Source: Saitoella complicata NRRL Y-17804
Taxonomy: Eukaryota > Ascomycota > Saitoellomycetes > Saitoellales > Saitoellaceae
Direction: 5' to 3'
DNA: 64,000 nt
NCBI RefSeq assembly: GCF_001661265.1
Contig: NW_017567014.1
Span: forward strand, 1 to 64,000
Shown here: one piece after another, positions 20,418 through 32,276 of the stretch
Layout of the letters: every line of letters begins with the position of its first letter
Position numbering within the stretch: the stretch's first letter is position 1
Notes under the pieces: model-generated
The model's input: only the letters and a program-made list of their open reading frames with translations
Told to the model about the DNA's origin: nothing
Database searches by the model: none
Program-made: the position numbers and the translations under genes

Positions 20418-23201
20418 TTACTGTCCCCTAATATACCCGATAACACCAGCAGTATACCCAACCAACTCCCCCAACCTCCTCCCCTCCCTCTCCTGCTCTC
20501 CCCTCCACGCCTCCAACGCCTGCCTCAATTCTGGCACATCATCCCGATTCGCAACCAATACGTCACCATGGATTTTCAAGAATGTCGCCATCCACGCTTG
20601 AACGAGTTCGTAGTCGCGTTTGGAGCGGAGACGGGAAGTGAGGGCGCGGATGAAGAGGGTGAGGAGCGTGAGCGGGGGACGGATTTGCATGGAGCGAATT
20701 TCGAGGTCGGTTGTTGAGGGGGGGAGGGACTTGAGGTATTCGATGAATGCGGAAAAGTCGCCGGACTCGTTTCCCTCGCGCAACAACCTCGCGAACGGGC
20801 CTTCGGCGTCAAAATCAGCTCCGACGCCAGCGAGGGCTTTACGTCCCTTCTTGCCGTCAGCGGTGTTTGCAGCCTCGGTCTTCTTCGCGTCCTCGACGAA
20901 CGCGCCACTCGACAACTCCTTCGTGGTCGGCAAGAAGAACGGGGCTTTTTCAGGGACTTTGGGCGCTTCCTTTGGTTTGTTGCGCATTTTGATCGTTTCG
21001 AGGTTGAGGAGAGTTTGCCACCTCGACCTAGGAACGAGCGAGAGCGTCAACATCTTCTCGCTCAATTGCTCCGCGGACTCGAAGTCGCCTTCGGTACTTT
21101 CCTCCTCCGCCTCTTCAAACGCGGCGTCGAGAAGACCTGCACCGCCTTCACCGCCGACGGAGGGCATTGAGATTGCGGTGATCTCGGATTCGGTCATATG
21201 ACGTGCAGAAACGGGGACGAATTGACTTCGATTCGTCCAGAGGTTGATCCCGATTCCGTCGACGTGTACCGTAGCCAAGAAATCACTCGTAGGACTAAAC
21301 GCCAAACTGGTACAGATACTCCCGACTCTAACTCCATCAATCAAATGTCCCGTCGGTAGATCCCAAGTTCTGATGGTGGAGTCGAGGGATGCGGAGATCA
21401 GCCAGCGGCCGTCGGGGGTAAATGCGATGTCGGTGATGCGGTTGGTGTGGCCCCAAAGTTCACGCACGACTTTACGGGTTTCGATATCGATGATACGGAG
21501 CGAAAGGTCGTCGCAGGCTAGGGCGAGGAGGTCGGATGAACGGTGGAGCTCCGTGCTGGTTACCGCGCTGCCCATATCCAACTCCGTCACCAAAACTCCA
21601 GAATTGAAATTGTAGAACCTAACTTTTCCGTCCAAAGAGGTCGTGATGACATGCTTGTTCAAGCCGTCGCTGACGACGCCTGTAACGGCTTTCGACGCTC
21701 CCTCGAACTTTCGCCTCCAGATTCCTGATTGGAGGTTGTACATGTCGACGACACCGCCCGAAGACCCGACCATGCCAAAATTACCACAAACACTGACAGC
21801 GACGGATTTGATAGCGGTTTTGTCGCTCGTGGGGAGGGTGAATGCCCCCAACCTCCTACTCTGCCAGTTCCAAGTACGAGCAGCATTGTCGTCCTTGTGC
21901 GCCGTCAAGACATTATCCCAATCCTTTTCTCTGGCCGTGGCGGCGGCGACAGCGACAATCTCGGACAACTTGACCTCATCGACCGTGACTCCACGAGATG
22001 CGGCCAACTTTGCCGTTCCGGGACCTTGAGAGAGTTCGGTCGTCTGCGAATCATTCCACAATGAAAATCCACGCAAGGACTTATCCCTCGAACCGGACAA
22101 CAGCCAGTGAGAGGCAGGTCCGTAGAACCTGATCTTGGTCGATGGCGCGGAGTGACCGGAACGCTGGCGGAGGACACGGGGGACGGCGGACTCGAGGGAA
22201 TCAAAGATCCATTCCTTGAGGGAGTTGTCGGGGGAGGCTGATACCATCACCGGTTGCCCGTTCAAGAACTGCACGGAGGTGACGGCGGCGGAGTGTGCAT
22301 TTCGCACGACGTGGAGAATCTTGGATTTGTTGAGATCCCAAATGCAGATATCACCATTCGAGGTCGCGGTCGCGAGATGTTGGGGACCGTCGGTGCGGAA
22401 CGAGAGAGCGGTGATGCGGTGTTGAGCCTTGAAGGTGAGATAGGTCTCGTCCGCCTTGACGTTGTGAACCAGAACAGTACCATCGGCACATCCGATACTC
22501 AAAACATCGATGACGGGGGAGTGCGAGACACAGGTGATCGCAGCAGGGAACGCAGCGGGCGAAGTGTAGACCTGACGACCGGTACGAATGTTCCAAACCG
22601 CGTATTTGCCATTACTGAACCCTACGAAGATCTTGTTGAGGTAGGTCGGGGGATGGGCGAGAGCCGTGATACGGATAGACTTGGAGGGAAGGGTGATGTG
22701 GGTCCAGAGTTCGGCGGCATCGGCGGTTGGGGTGAGACGGTAGGTGGTGATGTGGTTTACGTCCGTGGCGGCAATAACGTAGTCTCCGAAAACCTCGAGG
22801 TGGGTGATGGTACCGACATTCGCAGTAGGAGGCTCGATGGTGAAGATAAGCTTACCACGCTTGTATGCGAGGACCTGGTTCCCAGATGCCGCAAACATGA
22901 TGTTTCCGTGCGACTTCAGCGCCGCGATCGGGGCCTTGGCCTGCAAACCGACGAACAACAAGTTCAATTTCGCAGCATCGTAGGTCTGGAAGGCGCGGCC
23001 GACGGAGGTGGTGACGAGGTACTGAGCACCGCGGACTTGAATGTCCAAGGGAATGTGGTTCGAGACGTGGCCAAGCGAGCGGAAGGGGGAGAAGATGCGG
23101 GAAGGACGCTGAGCTTCGGCCTTGACGAGGGAGGACGTCGGGTGAGCAATGGCAGAAGGGGCATGGCGTCTACGCTTCTGACGGGTCTGTTCGACGGACA
23201 T
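20418..23201 (-). CDS. UTP21: U3 snoRNP / small-subunit processome protein UTP21 (WDR36)
   Basis: A single exon of 927 residues. Two seven-bladed WD40 propellers occupy roughly residues 30-650, with repeats such as ELWGHTNRITDIAFTPDGRWLISAS and ATATSNGDICIWDL. They are followed by the C-terminal Utp21 helical domain (from about 690: SEKMLTLSLVPRSRWQTLLNLE, FARLLREGNESGDFSAFIEYLKSLPPST). The protein acts in the nucleolus in 18S rRNA maturation as part of the UTP-B complex. The ATG at 23201 precedes a basic stretch (RQKRRRH). The 3' end converges on the RAD51D-like gene. Confidence 0.95.
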   Translation of the reverse strand: MSVEQTRQKRRRHAPSAIAHPTSSLVKAEAQRPSRIFSPFRSLGHVSNHIPLDIQVRGAQYLVTTSVGRAFQTYDAAKLNLLFVGLQAKAPIAALKSHGNIMFAASGNQVLAYKRGKLIFTIEPPTANVGTITHLEVFGDYVIAATDVNHITTYRLTPTADAAELWTHITLPSKSIRITALAHPPTYLNKIFVGFSNGKYAVWNIRTGRQVYTSPAAFPAAITCVSHSPVIDVLSIGCADGTVLVHNVKADETYLTFKAQHRITALSFRTDGPQHLATATSNGDICIWDLNKSKILHVVRNAHSAAVTSVQFLNGQPVMVSASPDNSLKEWIFDSLESAVPRVLRQRSGHSAPSTKIRFYGPASHWLLSGSRDKSLRGFSLWNDSQTTELSQGPGTAKLAASRGVTVDEVKLSEIVAVAAATAREKDWDNVLTAHKDDNAARTWNWQSRRLGAFTLPTSDKTAIKSVAVSVCGNFGMVGSSGGVVDMYNLQSGIWRRKFEGASKAVTGVVSDGLNKHVITTSLDGKVRFYNFNSGVLVTELDMGSAVTSTELHRSSDLLALACDDLSLRIIDIETRKVVRELWGHTNRITDIAFTPDGRWLISASLDSTIRTWDLPTGHLIDGVRVGSICTSLAFSPTSDFLATVHVDGIGINLWTNRSQFVPVSARHMTESEITAISMPSVGGEGGAGLLDAAFEEAEEESTEGDFESAEQLSEKMLTLSLVPRSRWQTLLNLETIKMRNKPKEAPKVPEKAPFFLPTTKELSSGAFVEDAKKTEAANTADGKKGRKALAGVGADFDAEGPFARLLREGNESGDFSAFIEYLKSLPPSTTDLEIRSMQIRPPLTLLTLFIRALTSRLRSKRDYELVQAWMATFLKIHGDVLVANRDDVPELRQALEAWRGEQEREGRRLGELVGYTAGVIGYIRGQ

Positions 23202-23603
23202 TGTCTATTGATCCGGTGAATTGTAGATCGAGGAGTCCTTTGCTGCCGGGCCTCGAGACGGTGCGGTACGCTGGGGAATAAACCGTATCGCACGTGAACC
23301 CTCCCTATACACGAAACTCATCGAGACGGTACAGAAGGTAATTCATTCACTTCAAAAACTCATTTAATTCCAGTCACGCCCTTCAAATCGACACCCGCCT
23401 CCCCGGTGCCCCAGACGTCAACGCCCTGCTCAAGTGTGTGTGCTTCCTGTCAGCGCGATCACCGCCAACTCGAGGACCAGCAGACAAGGAAACGCATACA
23501 GACCCCAACAAAAACGACCCGCAACGAGCAATCCTAACCTCAATTACCGTCTGAACTATTAGCATTACCTTCTAATCATATCGCATCGCCTCTATCACCG
23601 GCA
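23202..23603. other. Divergent promoter region, UTP21 / TPD3
   Basis: 402-bp spacer. It contains a CACGTG E-box at 23291-23296 and a CTCATCG word at 23317-23323, which on the UTP21 strand reads CGATGAG, the core of the PAC element common upstream of ribosome-biogenesis genes in yeasts. No gene recognised. Confidence 0.5.
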
Positions 23604-25491
23604 ATGTCTGCACCAAATTCAAGCGACGAGCTCTACCCTATCGCCGTGCTCATTGACGAGTTGAAGGTGCCGTCACCGATCAAGGGATAACACCGGATGA
23701 ATGCTCACGAGTGTATCGCAGCACGATGATGTTACATTGCGACTTAATGCTATTCGGCGTTTGTCGACCATCGCCCAAGCCCTCGGCGAACAACGAACAA
23801 GAGACGAACTAATCCCTTTCATTGATGGTGTGTTCCACTGAGTTGTGACAAGCTATTGACACTGACATACGAACACAGAATCCGTCGACGACGAAGACGA
23901 AGTCCTCACCGTCCTCGCCGAAGAACTCGGGAACTTCACCCCCTACGTCGGCGGCCCCGAACACGCCCACATCCTCCTCTCCCCCCTCGACAACCTCGCC
24001 GCAGTCGAAGAACCCCTCGTGCGCGATCGCGCCGTCGAATCCCTCAACAAAATCGCCGAAGTTCTCTCACCCCAACAAATCGAGGAATACTACCTTCCGC
24101 TGATCGCACGTTTGAGCAGTGGTGAATGGTTTACGTCAAGAACGTCCGCGACGGGGTTGTATGCCACTGTTTATCCCCGCGCACCAGAGGGTACTCGTGA
24201 GGGATTGCGCGCAGCTTACGGGAAGTTGTGCCGAGATGAGACGCCCATGGTCCGTCGTGCCTCGTCCACCAACCTCGCAAAACTCATCACAGCCGCCGGC
24301 GAATCCATCACCAACGACCTCTTGATCCAGGAAGTCGTTCCCTTGTATATGCACCTTGCCTCCGACGAACAAGATTCCGTGCGTCTCTTGACTGTCGACC
24401 CCCTGATCGCACTCAGCGAGAAACTCGGCCCGGAGGCTGCAGAGAGGGAGTTGGGAAGTGAGATGAAGGCAATGATTGAGGATAAGTCTTGGAGGGTGCG
24501 ATACATGATTGCCGATAGGTTCGTTACGCTTGCGGCTTCGGTTTCTGCTTCTGTCGTCAAGTCTGTCCTTATCGAGGCGTTTATTCGTCTTCTTTCGGAT
24601 ACGGAGGCTGAAGTTCGTACCGCCATTGCTGGACAGATTCCTGGATTCGCAAAGTTGGTGGATGACTCGGCTCTTTTTGTCGAGCGCATCATTCCTAAGA
24701 TCCAGGAGCTCGTGAACGATGGTTCTCAGCACGTCCGCGCGGCGCTCGCTTCCCAGCTTGGTGGTCTCGCGCCTCTTTTCGGTACGGAGGCGACTGTTGA
24801 GCACCTCCTCCCCATGTTGCAGCGGATGTTGGAGGACGACTTCCCCGATGTGAGATTGAACATCATCGCAAAGCTCGACATGGTCAACGGCGTCATCGGC
24901 ATCGACAGACTCTCCCAATCCCTCCTCCCCGCAATCGTCAAACTCGCCGAAGACAAACAATGGCGCGTCCGTCTTGCAATCATCGAGTACATCCCCATTC
25001 TCGCCCAGCATTTCGGTGTACAGTTCTTCGATGCGAAACTCGGTACGCTGTGCATGTCCTGGCTCGGCGACCACGTGTTTTCGATCCGTGAGGCTGCTAC
25101 TGTTAACTTGAGAAGGTTGACAGAGGTTTTCGGAATCGAGTGGGCGACTCGTACGATTATCCCGCAAGTCCTCGCAATGGCTGCACACCCCAACTACCTC
25201 TACCGCATGACCACCATCTTCGCCATCTCCACCCTCGCCCCCGCCGTCGACGTCTCCGTCGTCGACCAATACATTCTTCCCACCATCACCCAGCTCGTCG
25301 AGGACCCGATCCCCAATATCCGGTTCAATGTCGCAAAGTCGTATGAAGTCTTGATTGGTGTGTTGAAGGCTACGGAAGAGGGACGGGGAGTTATTGGGGA
25401 AAAGGTTAAGCCGATGTTGGAGAAGTTGGAGGGGGATAAGGATGCTGATGTTAGATATTTCGCGGGTAGGGCTGTTGCCGCTACTGCCTGA
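23604..25491 (+). CDS. TPD3: Protein phosphatase 2A scaffold subunit A (PR65)
   Basis: Three exons (23604-23666, 23722-23827, 23879-25491; introns 55 and 51 bp) encode 593 residues, the usual PR65/Tpd3 length (about 590). The protein is a chain of about 15 HEAT repeats. It opens with [29 protein letters not shown], and typical repeat helices include [20 protein letters not shown] and [19 protein letters not shown]. It scaffolds the catalytic C and regulatory B subunits of PP2A in cytosol and nucleus. The splice phases are 0 and 1, and the joined N-terminus aligns with the family. Confidence 0.95.
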
Positions 25492-26589
25492 TGTGCCATC
25501 CAACCTGATAGGGTGGAGATGAAGATTTGGAGGAGGAAGGCTCTGAGTATATACAAGTGCAATTCGCCGTTGCAAAGGAAAATGATGCGAGTTGGGTACG
25601 AATTGTGATTGTGATTGTGATTGAAGGGCATATGTTATGACGTTTTTGTGTGGGTTTTGCGTATACGGGATATTTCTATGTTGTTGCTTTTGCGCTTTTT
25701 GTGTGAAGGCTCTTTTCTTCTAGTTTGTTTGATTCGTTCAATGATACACTTCTACATCAACATATTGTGGTTATTTAAGTACTGTATCGTGGGATCAACC
25801 TCACCTCACAGAACAACTGTCGACTACAAATCGTGAGGATATCGAGGATTGGTCAATCTCAAGGCCGTGGATCAGAACAGAGGCAACTGTTGTCCCTTCC
25901 TTCGGAGTTGCTCTTGGAGGTGATGCAAAGCCTTGACTTTGACGAACAAGATCCTGTCTGATCTTGCCACCTCAGTCTTGTTATCTGACCAAACTATGGG
26001 TGTTGGCGTGTCAAGAATGTGCACTACGTCGAGATTCGCGAACTACAAGCATGGGCAACTGCCAAGGTTTGGTTTCCTCTGTCTTGCATGCTAAGGGGAT
26101 CGCTTGCCTACTATCTGTATTTAGGAGTTCAGAGAGATCGCGAAAGGTTTTAGTCTTCGCTTTCCTCGTTTAGAATCGCTCCGCATTCGCTTGTTCGATA
26201 AAGTTGGTGAATTTTGGTGATTACTTCAGGAAATTCAAGACGGGCGGGAAAGACGGTTGGTGAAAATTCACCAGGGACTATACCGGCTCTTTGATCGAGG
26301 TCGCAATATGGGGTGGGGAGGAACTGTGAATTGTAATGGCCTCTCCATTTGCCAAATAGCTGAATTTTGGTGGTGTACAACCAAGTCCTGTCCAAACATA
26401 TGTTCATTTCGAGACACAGAGGCATCACCGAGCTTACGTTGGACATAATCCACACTTCCCTTGTTTGGAGCAGCTCTGCATCAACGACTGATTATATATC
26501 ATGTTAGCTATGCCGATCACCTAAAACACCCGTGCTCCTGAAGCAACAACACTTTTGCTTGCAAACCCACTGGACTCTCCCACGCTCCG
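25492..26589. other. 1.1-kb spacer with few coding signals
   Basis: This spacer lies between the 3' ends of TPD3 and EFR3. It is more AT-rich than its neighbours and holds only short, broken frames. The one piece of protein similarity is an F-box-like segment near 25880-25960 (listed separately). No RNA gene was recognised. Confidence 0.55.
25875..26173 (+). pseudogene. Possible F-box gene relic
   Basis: Around 25884-25960 the plus strand reads LLSLPSELLLEVMQSLDFDE, a good match to the start of a fungal F-box (LP.ELLLEI...LD). The frame stops about four codons later. An overlapping frame (25964-26173) continues with WVLACQECALRRD, which could be the Cys-rich stretch often seen after F-boxes. 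There is no complete gene, so this looks like a decayed member of the expanded fungal F-box family. The match is short and could be chance. Confidence 0.3.
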
Positions 26590-29327
26590 TTATGCATACG
26601 GCGGCTTCACCACCCCAGCATTGGTCCCAACAACACCTCCCTTGTCTCCAATATCAAGATCATCCAACAACCTGTCAACATCATAGCTTGTCAACCTCGT
26701 CATAGAAGGCTTCTCCTCAAGCCCAAGCCCATTCGCTGTCGCCGGACGCGGAATTTCGCTTTCCCTCCCCCTCTTCTCCTCGTCCAAACCCAAGAAATTC
26801 TGGCTCACAACTCTCCGGTTCTGCTTAGCGTTCTCAACGGGTTTCGTCAACAACAACCGTCGCAAATCGTCCACCTTCAAGCTCGTACTATTCCTGTCAC
26901 CCCCTGCGCCATTGACCCTCCTCGCCTCATTGACACTTCTGCTCGGACTTCCTTGCTCACTGCGACCGGTGGTAGGTGGCTGCGCACTTACGCTTGGCGT
27001 AACGCTCCCCGCCCGACTCCTGCTCAACGAACGAATCGACCCACTCTCACTAATCGAGAATGAGTCCTCATAGGTCTTCGGAGCCCATGGCACGTTCATC
27101 GCGTCCCGTAACCACTCCGGCAAGTACGCTACCACAGTGTCCCGCTGATACGGTACCGGCTTCGCTACCGCCAACGTCGCAGACTGACTCATCGGTGTCC
27201 CTGACAACGCAGCAGGCGGAACCGGTGTGGAGGTAATGAGACCACACCACTCTCCTCTTCCTTCCCTCTCCCTAATCTCCGTGTGCAACCACCCCATCAA
27301 CCCCTCCAGCCCGAGTTTAGCCGCAGCGTACTCCAAATACCCCCCAATCAAACTGTGCACAGGCGCAGTCACGGTTCGTTCCTCCTGCAACGCAAGCACC
27401 ATATTAATCCCATCCTTCGCAGCCGCATCCCCGAAGCGCTCCAAAAGCTTCGTCATGAGCGCATACACAGCCGCCACATCCCTCTCATCCACGCCTAGCT
27501 CTCGGGTTAACAGGGCATAGGCCGCGCTATGTACCGCACCCACAAACTCCGCAACCCCAGCCGCTGCCCCCGGGCCCACAACGATACCCGTCGAAGAGTG
27601 AGAAGGGGAATACTCAACCTCCAGCCACGTCCACAACGCATCCACATACCCAACCCTCACTTCCCCCTTCTCATCTCCAATCAACCCCAAACTCCGCTTC
27701 CAAGCGCCCAACCCTACCCGCCTCCTCTCAACAGCAACCCCGATCTTCGCCTTATTCGCCGCAACCAGAATCTCCTTCAGGCATTTTAGCCCAACATATT
27801 TCATCGTTTGTAATCCCGGTAACTGGATATTCGACTGCTCCAGATGCGCCTCAGGGATATCACTACCCGTCGCCAAAGGACTATCCACCACGATCTCCGG
27901 GATGGTGGGTTGTAGTCGCAGAAGGATTGCACCACACATATCCACGATCTGTTCCGAGTAATAAATATGTCTCGCCAATCCACCAATACAACTGACATAC
28001 CCCGCCAATACCGGATCCTTTCCCTTCGTGTCTTGCGGGTGTGAACGGACGTGTGCGATGATCTCCTCCAGCAGGGTGGTGAGCACATCCAAGACAGCCA
28101 ACCCAACCAAGTTAACCTCACTCCCCAACAGAGCCGCCATGAGCTTCACAACCCGTTCCTTATGCGCCATCTCCCTCTTCTGCACAAGAATCTCCAACAA
28201 CTCACTCAAAATCAAGAACCGAATCTCGACGGGTGTCCACCGCGCACACATATCCAACAACTCCTCCGTGCCCTGCCCATTTCGATCTGTTTGATAAAGG
28301 AGACCGTATGTAGGGGTTTGAAGGAGTGCGTCAGTTGCGAGACGGACTTGAGGTGCGGAGGCGCGGTCGAAAATGGTGTGTAAAGCCTGTAACGCCAATG
28401 TCGCAGTCGGCTCATTCGGGTCCTCTAACGTCATCGATCTGCGTTGGGAGTACGAACTCGAATGTCGCGCCAGTGGTTGTCCTCCCGGGGTCACGGGAGC
28501 TGCCGAAGCGAGTGTAGGCGGGGCAATCGTAGAGGGACTCCGTGGGTTGTTGACCCGCTCATTCAACTTTCTGAGATATGTGGGTTCGCCCTCCTCGTCG
28601 TCTTCCGCAGTAGCGGGCAGGTTGGCTAGGATGCCCGGCACGACCTGCGCCAACAGAAACTGTGTGCGGACAGCGAAGAGCGTAGAAGACTCGCACACGC
28701 CCTTGATGGCTGTCAATCCAATCTCCCTCCACTGCGCAGCCTGCGCCGCACTCGAAATATTCCCACTCCCACTCGTCCCCGGCCTCCCACTGCCCACCCT
28801 CGTGGGTCCCTCCCCCCTAACCGCACACGCCGTATACAACTTCACGACCTCATCCGCCTTCCTCGCAAACTCTGGATCCATAGCAACGATACTGGCATCC
28901 AGATGCGTCACGAACGTGGTGAAGCATGGGAGTGAATGCGCGATGAGGCCTGGGTCGCCGGAGGTGATGACAGGGTGGAGGATTGAGAGGATGTAGGATG
29001 CGAAGAGGTTCAGGTCGTTTGTGCACTTGAGGATTAGGGCGCGGCAGATGTCGAGGGAGACGATTACATCTCTATCACACGTTTGGTTAGAATGCGCGGT
29101 GGGTGGGGAGAAGGGGAGAAAGCGCACCCCGTCCGTCTGTAGTACACGTCCTTCGCGACCTTCTTCTCCAGATATTTCCCGACCTTCTGCAGCTTCGACG
29201 GTCTTGTTGACGCGTAATAGCATAAATATGACAGCTCGCTGCTATTAGGGTGCTTCTCTGGAGCTTTGCCCTTGGGGTAGCAGTTGCGGATGAGCCGCTG
29301 GTGTTTTGGGACGCAGATGTTGGGCAT
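26590..29327 (-). CDS. EFR3: Plasma-membrane PI4-kinase scaffold EFR3
   Basis: Two exons (29327-29128 and 29071-26590; 56-bp intron, GTGCGC...ATAG) encode 893 residues. The first exon gives the family N-terminus MPNICVPKHQRLIRNCYP and SSELSYLCYYASTRPSKLQKVGKYL. The second continues with helical-repeat sequence (DVIVSLDICRALILKCTNDLNLFASYILSILHPV) and ends in a disordered, Ser-rich tail with DVDRLLDDLDIG. EFR3 anchors the Stt4 PI4-kinase complex at the plasma membrane through N-terminal cysteines (Cys5 and Cys16 here) or basic residues. Phosphoinositide supply is the expected role. Confidence 0.87.
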
Positions 29328-29768
29328 GATGGAGTACGTCGCTGATCTGCGTCAGGACTGAATAGCCAAAGTGTTCCCGGATGCTGCTATACTGGTAGAC
29401 AATGCGTGTATGCGATGAGCAGAGGGCTGTATGCTTCAAGATATTGGTGGAGGTTTGCTCAGTTGCTCCAAATAAAGTGCAGCCTTATGATGCTGGTGGG
29501 CTCGGCGCCGCATGCCTTCGCGTTTCGGCCCCGTACGGCAGACAGCCAGCCAGCCAGTGTAAACGGGTTGAGAGGACACGGAAACTTCAAAGTTCATGGA
29601 ATGAATTCATTCTACAAAATGATAGCCTTTGTTCTCACTTCAACCACGGCAAAAGGTCGTTCCCGATGCAGGTGCACGTGCACTGATATACGAAGGCACG
29701 GTCTGAACGTTATTCACCACCAGATCAGAGGGCCTCCCTAAACCACAAGGAAGACTGAGCCCAAGGGA
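29328..29768. other. Divergent promoter region, EFR3 / SLS1
   Basis: 441-bp spacer between divergently transcribed genes. A short AGCC repeat (three to four units) lies near 29551-29562. No gene recognised. Confidence 0.5.
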
Positions 29769-32276
29769 ATGGTATCCTCCATCGTCCGCGCCTCTGTCTG
29801 TTTGCACTGTCGGATAGCGACGTCCCCATCCCTCCGATCAGCCACACTCGTTGGACGGCGAACATATGCTCGATGTTTCTCATCATCGTCGCTGTCACAG
29901 GAAGGAACTCCTGATCCTCTGGCGCGGTTTAAGGATCTTATCTCGGGTAAGGAAGAATCTAAGGATTCAAATGATGCAGAGAAGGACAGTGATTCTTTAG
30001 CATCGGCATCGAATCCTTGGGCTGCTGCTCTTGGGAAATCGGTGGAGGAGAACAGTGCTGCGATGGAGCCTCCAGTGGTATTATCACCAGAACAGACCTC
30101 TGATCAGCCATTCTATTTCTCCAAAGACCTACACCAATCATCCGGTCTCCGGCCCTCCGGGTCAGAGTTCATGGATACCGTCGAATCCTCCGCCCCCATG
30201 CCCAGGAAAAATCGGCCCCTCATGGTCCCCCTCCGCGATGTGATGCCAAACCACAACAAAAGACCTAACATCGGACTCTTAAAACTTAAGGAATCCGTGA
30301 AATCCGTGAAGCCTTTGGAAGCAATGACCTTGGACCTTCTCTCCAGCGAACTTCTCGCCCCCGTGGAGGCAGTGGACCCAACACCCGCTGAAATTGAACG
30401 GCACCGGCCTGCTAAAACTATGGTTTCTCCCGAGCGTTACGAACAACTCGTTTCTGAATTAAGATCTACGTTCGGGAAGAAGCAGCTCTACAACTACGCG
30501 AAAATGAAGAACATGCGTTCATGCTCGTCGCTAACAAAGAGCGGATTGATCAAGCGCATCATCGCCGAACTCTGGTCCGTCACGGTCGGTCGTGAAATCA
30601 CCGATGACGTCGTAATCACCCGAGAGTTTGCATCCTCCGCCCGCGACCTTTTCTTCGTCCTCTCGAAGGATGCCGAAGTCCTCCGATCCTGGGCAAGAAA
30701 ATGCGACGCCCGTATCCAAGTCGACGTCGATTCCTACAAACTTATCGTATCCGCCACCCCCTTCGACCTAAAACGCTTCGAAGGGAACCTCGAAACCTTC
30801 CTCAGCGATACCGAAACCGATGTGTTTGACTTATCCGCCTTCAAGAATGGTGCCGCGACGATCACGGATAAGGATATCTCTAGAATTGCGCAGCTGAGTA
30901 GGACGTTTATTGAAAGAGTAGGGGATAATTCGCTGAGCATTACGAGTTTGGGGACGAAGAGGACGCAGAGGGATAATGCGAGACGGTTGTTGTTGACTGC
31001 GCTGCACCTACCCTCAACCCTACACACGGTACTCTTACAACATGCACCGGAGTCAACGGAGAAGACAGAACAAAACAAGAGACCGACGTTGGGTGCGTAT
31101 CGTGTGATGGAAGACGATGCCCTACCATGGTGGTCCCGTACCCTTCCTTGGGCTCGTCTCGCGAACCTAAAGGAAAAACCCAAGCTTGATGTTCACGAAT
31201 CATCCCTCCCAAAAGACCTCGGACTCGTCTTGGGTGACAGGGTCGTTGCTGACCTCGCTGCGGAGGAGTTGCAAAACACCCCATCTGGCCAAGCTATTTC
31301 GGGCAGGACTGGGTTGGAGGTCGTGCTTGTTGATGAGAAGACGTCTGCGCCGGAGGCGAAGAGGATTGGGCCGATGAAGGAGGTGCTGAAGGAGGTTTTG
31401 ACTACTACTGGTCCAAGCACGGAGAAGGAGGGCTTGAAGGTGTATGAGCATTATGATGCGGTGATTGGACATGTGCTTCATGCGACTGAAGAAAACACCA
31501 CCCTCAAACGCGTCAACAGCGTGGCGGAATTAGCGAAAACTCCCGTCCGCGAACACGGCAAACCCGCACGTTTATTCAGTCACAATATCCCCTTCAGGAG
31601 CGACATTTTCACCAATTGTTCCCCTATGGACACAACGATCAGTAGCGTGATCAACTCCCACGACGAACATCTCTACTCATTCTGTATCCGCCTCATGCCA
31701 TCCCCGTGGGCACACCCAGATACTTACGCCACCCTCCCGTCCCTGGAGGTGTTCCTCCAACTCGACTCTCAAGGGAACCACGTCGAACCTCATATTCAGG
31801 CGGTACACAAACAGGTGTTGGCGGAGGTTTTGCTGCCGGAGGCGCATGCGGATATTGCGGTTAGGAGGAAGGTGTACAGTATTGTTGATGAGACGCAGGA
31901 GAGTGTGGTTGAGTTCTTGGCATGTTCGAAGTTGAACCCGTGGAGTGGGACGAGACTTCACGTCCCTGCTGACCTGAAACTCCGTGTTGATCCCTCTTCC
32001 GAGGAAGAAGTCAGTTACGTCTTCACGCAGATGGAATACCGTCGTGAATTCGATTACAATCAAAACGGACTCAGACTCCGTTCTGCTGTGATTGATGGTG
32101 GGTTCTCCGGTGGAAGGAGAACGGAGACGAGGTTGATTTGTGGGATGCCGAAGGTTGTGGGAGACGAGGGGGTTGAGGAGAAGGCTTGGGAAAGGTTCGT
32201 AGAGGATCTTGCTGGGATGGTGAAGATGTTGAGGACGCCAAGTGGGATCTTTGGGAAGACGACGGTGTTGTTCTAA
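29769..32276 (+). CDS. SLS1: Mitochondrial inner-membrane protein SLS1
   Basis: A single exon of 835 residues. The N-terminus is a mitochondrial presequence (Arg/Ser-rich, SATLVGRRTYARCFSSS). The conserved core includes ERYEQLVSELRSTFGKKQLY, SGLIKRIIAELWSVTV, and LFSHNIPFRSDIFTNCSP with the preceding PVREHGKPARL. Yeast Sls1 couples mitochondrial transcription by Rpo41 to translation at the inner membrane, and this matches the SLS1 family in length and order. The ATG at 29769 opens the presequence. A 15-bp direct repeat overlaps the stop codon. Confidence 0.85.
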   Translation: MVSSIVRASVCLHCRIATSPSLRSATLVGRRTYARCFSSSSLSQEGTPDPLARFKDLISGKEESKDSNDAEKDSDSLASASNPWAAALGKSVEENSAAMEPPVVLSPEQTSDQPFYFSKDLHQSSGLRPSGSEFMDTVESSAPMPRKNRPLMVPLRDVMPNHNKRPNIGLLKLKESVKSVKPLEAMTLDLLSSELLAPVEAVDPTPAEIERHRPAKTMVSPERYEQLVSELRSTFGKKQLYNYAKMKNMRSCSSLTKSGLIKRIIAELWSVTVGREITDDVVITREFASSARDLFFVLSKDAEVLRSWARKCDARIQVDVDSYKLIVSATPFDLKRFEGNLETFLSDTETDVFDLSAFKNGAATITDKDISRIAQLSRTFIERVGDNSLSITSLGTKRTQRDNARRLLLTALHLPSTLHTVLLQHAPESTEKTEQNKRPTLGAYRVMEDDALPWWSRTLPWARLANLKEKPKLDVHESSLPKDLGLVLGDRVVADLAAEELQNTPSGQAISGRTGLEVVLVDEKTSAPEAKRIGPMKEVLKEVLTTTGPSTEKEGLKVYEHYDAVIGHVLHATEENTTLKRVNSVAELAKTPVREHGKPARLFSHNIPFRSDIFTNCSPMDTTISSVINSHDEHLYSFCIRLMPSPWAHPDTYATLPSLEVFLQLDSQGNHVEPHIQAVHKQVLAEVLLPEAHADIAVRRKVYSIVDETQESVVEFLACSKLNPWSGTRLHVPADLKLRVDPSSEEEVSYVFTQMEYRREFDYNQNGLRLRSAVIDGGFSGGRRTETRLICGMPKVVGDEGVEEKAWERFVEDLAGMVKMLRTPSGIFGKTTVLF

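Noticed and set aside
24136-25575. A 479-codon minus-strand frame opposite TPD3
   Set aside because: It lies entirely against conserved HEAT-repeat coding sequence; composition is shadow-like.
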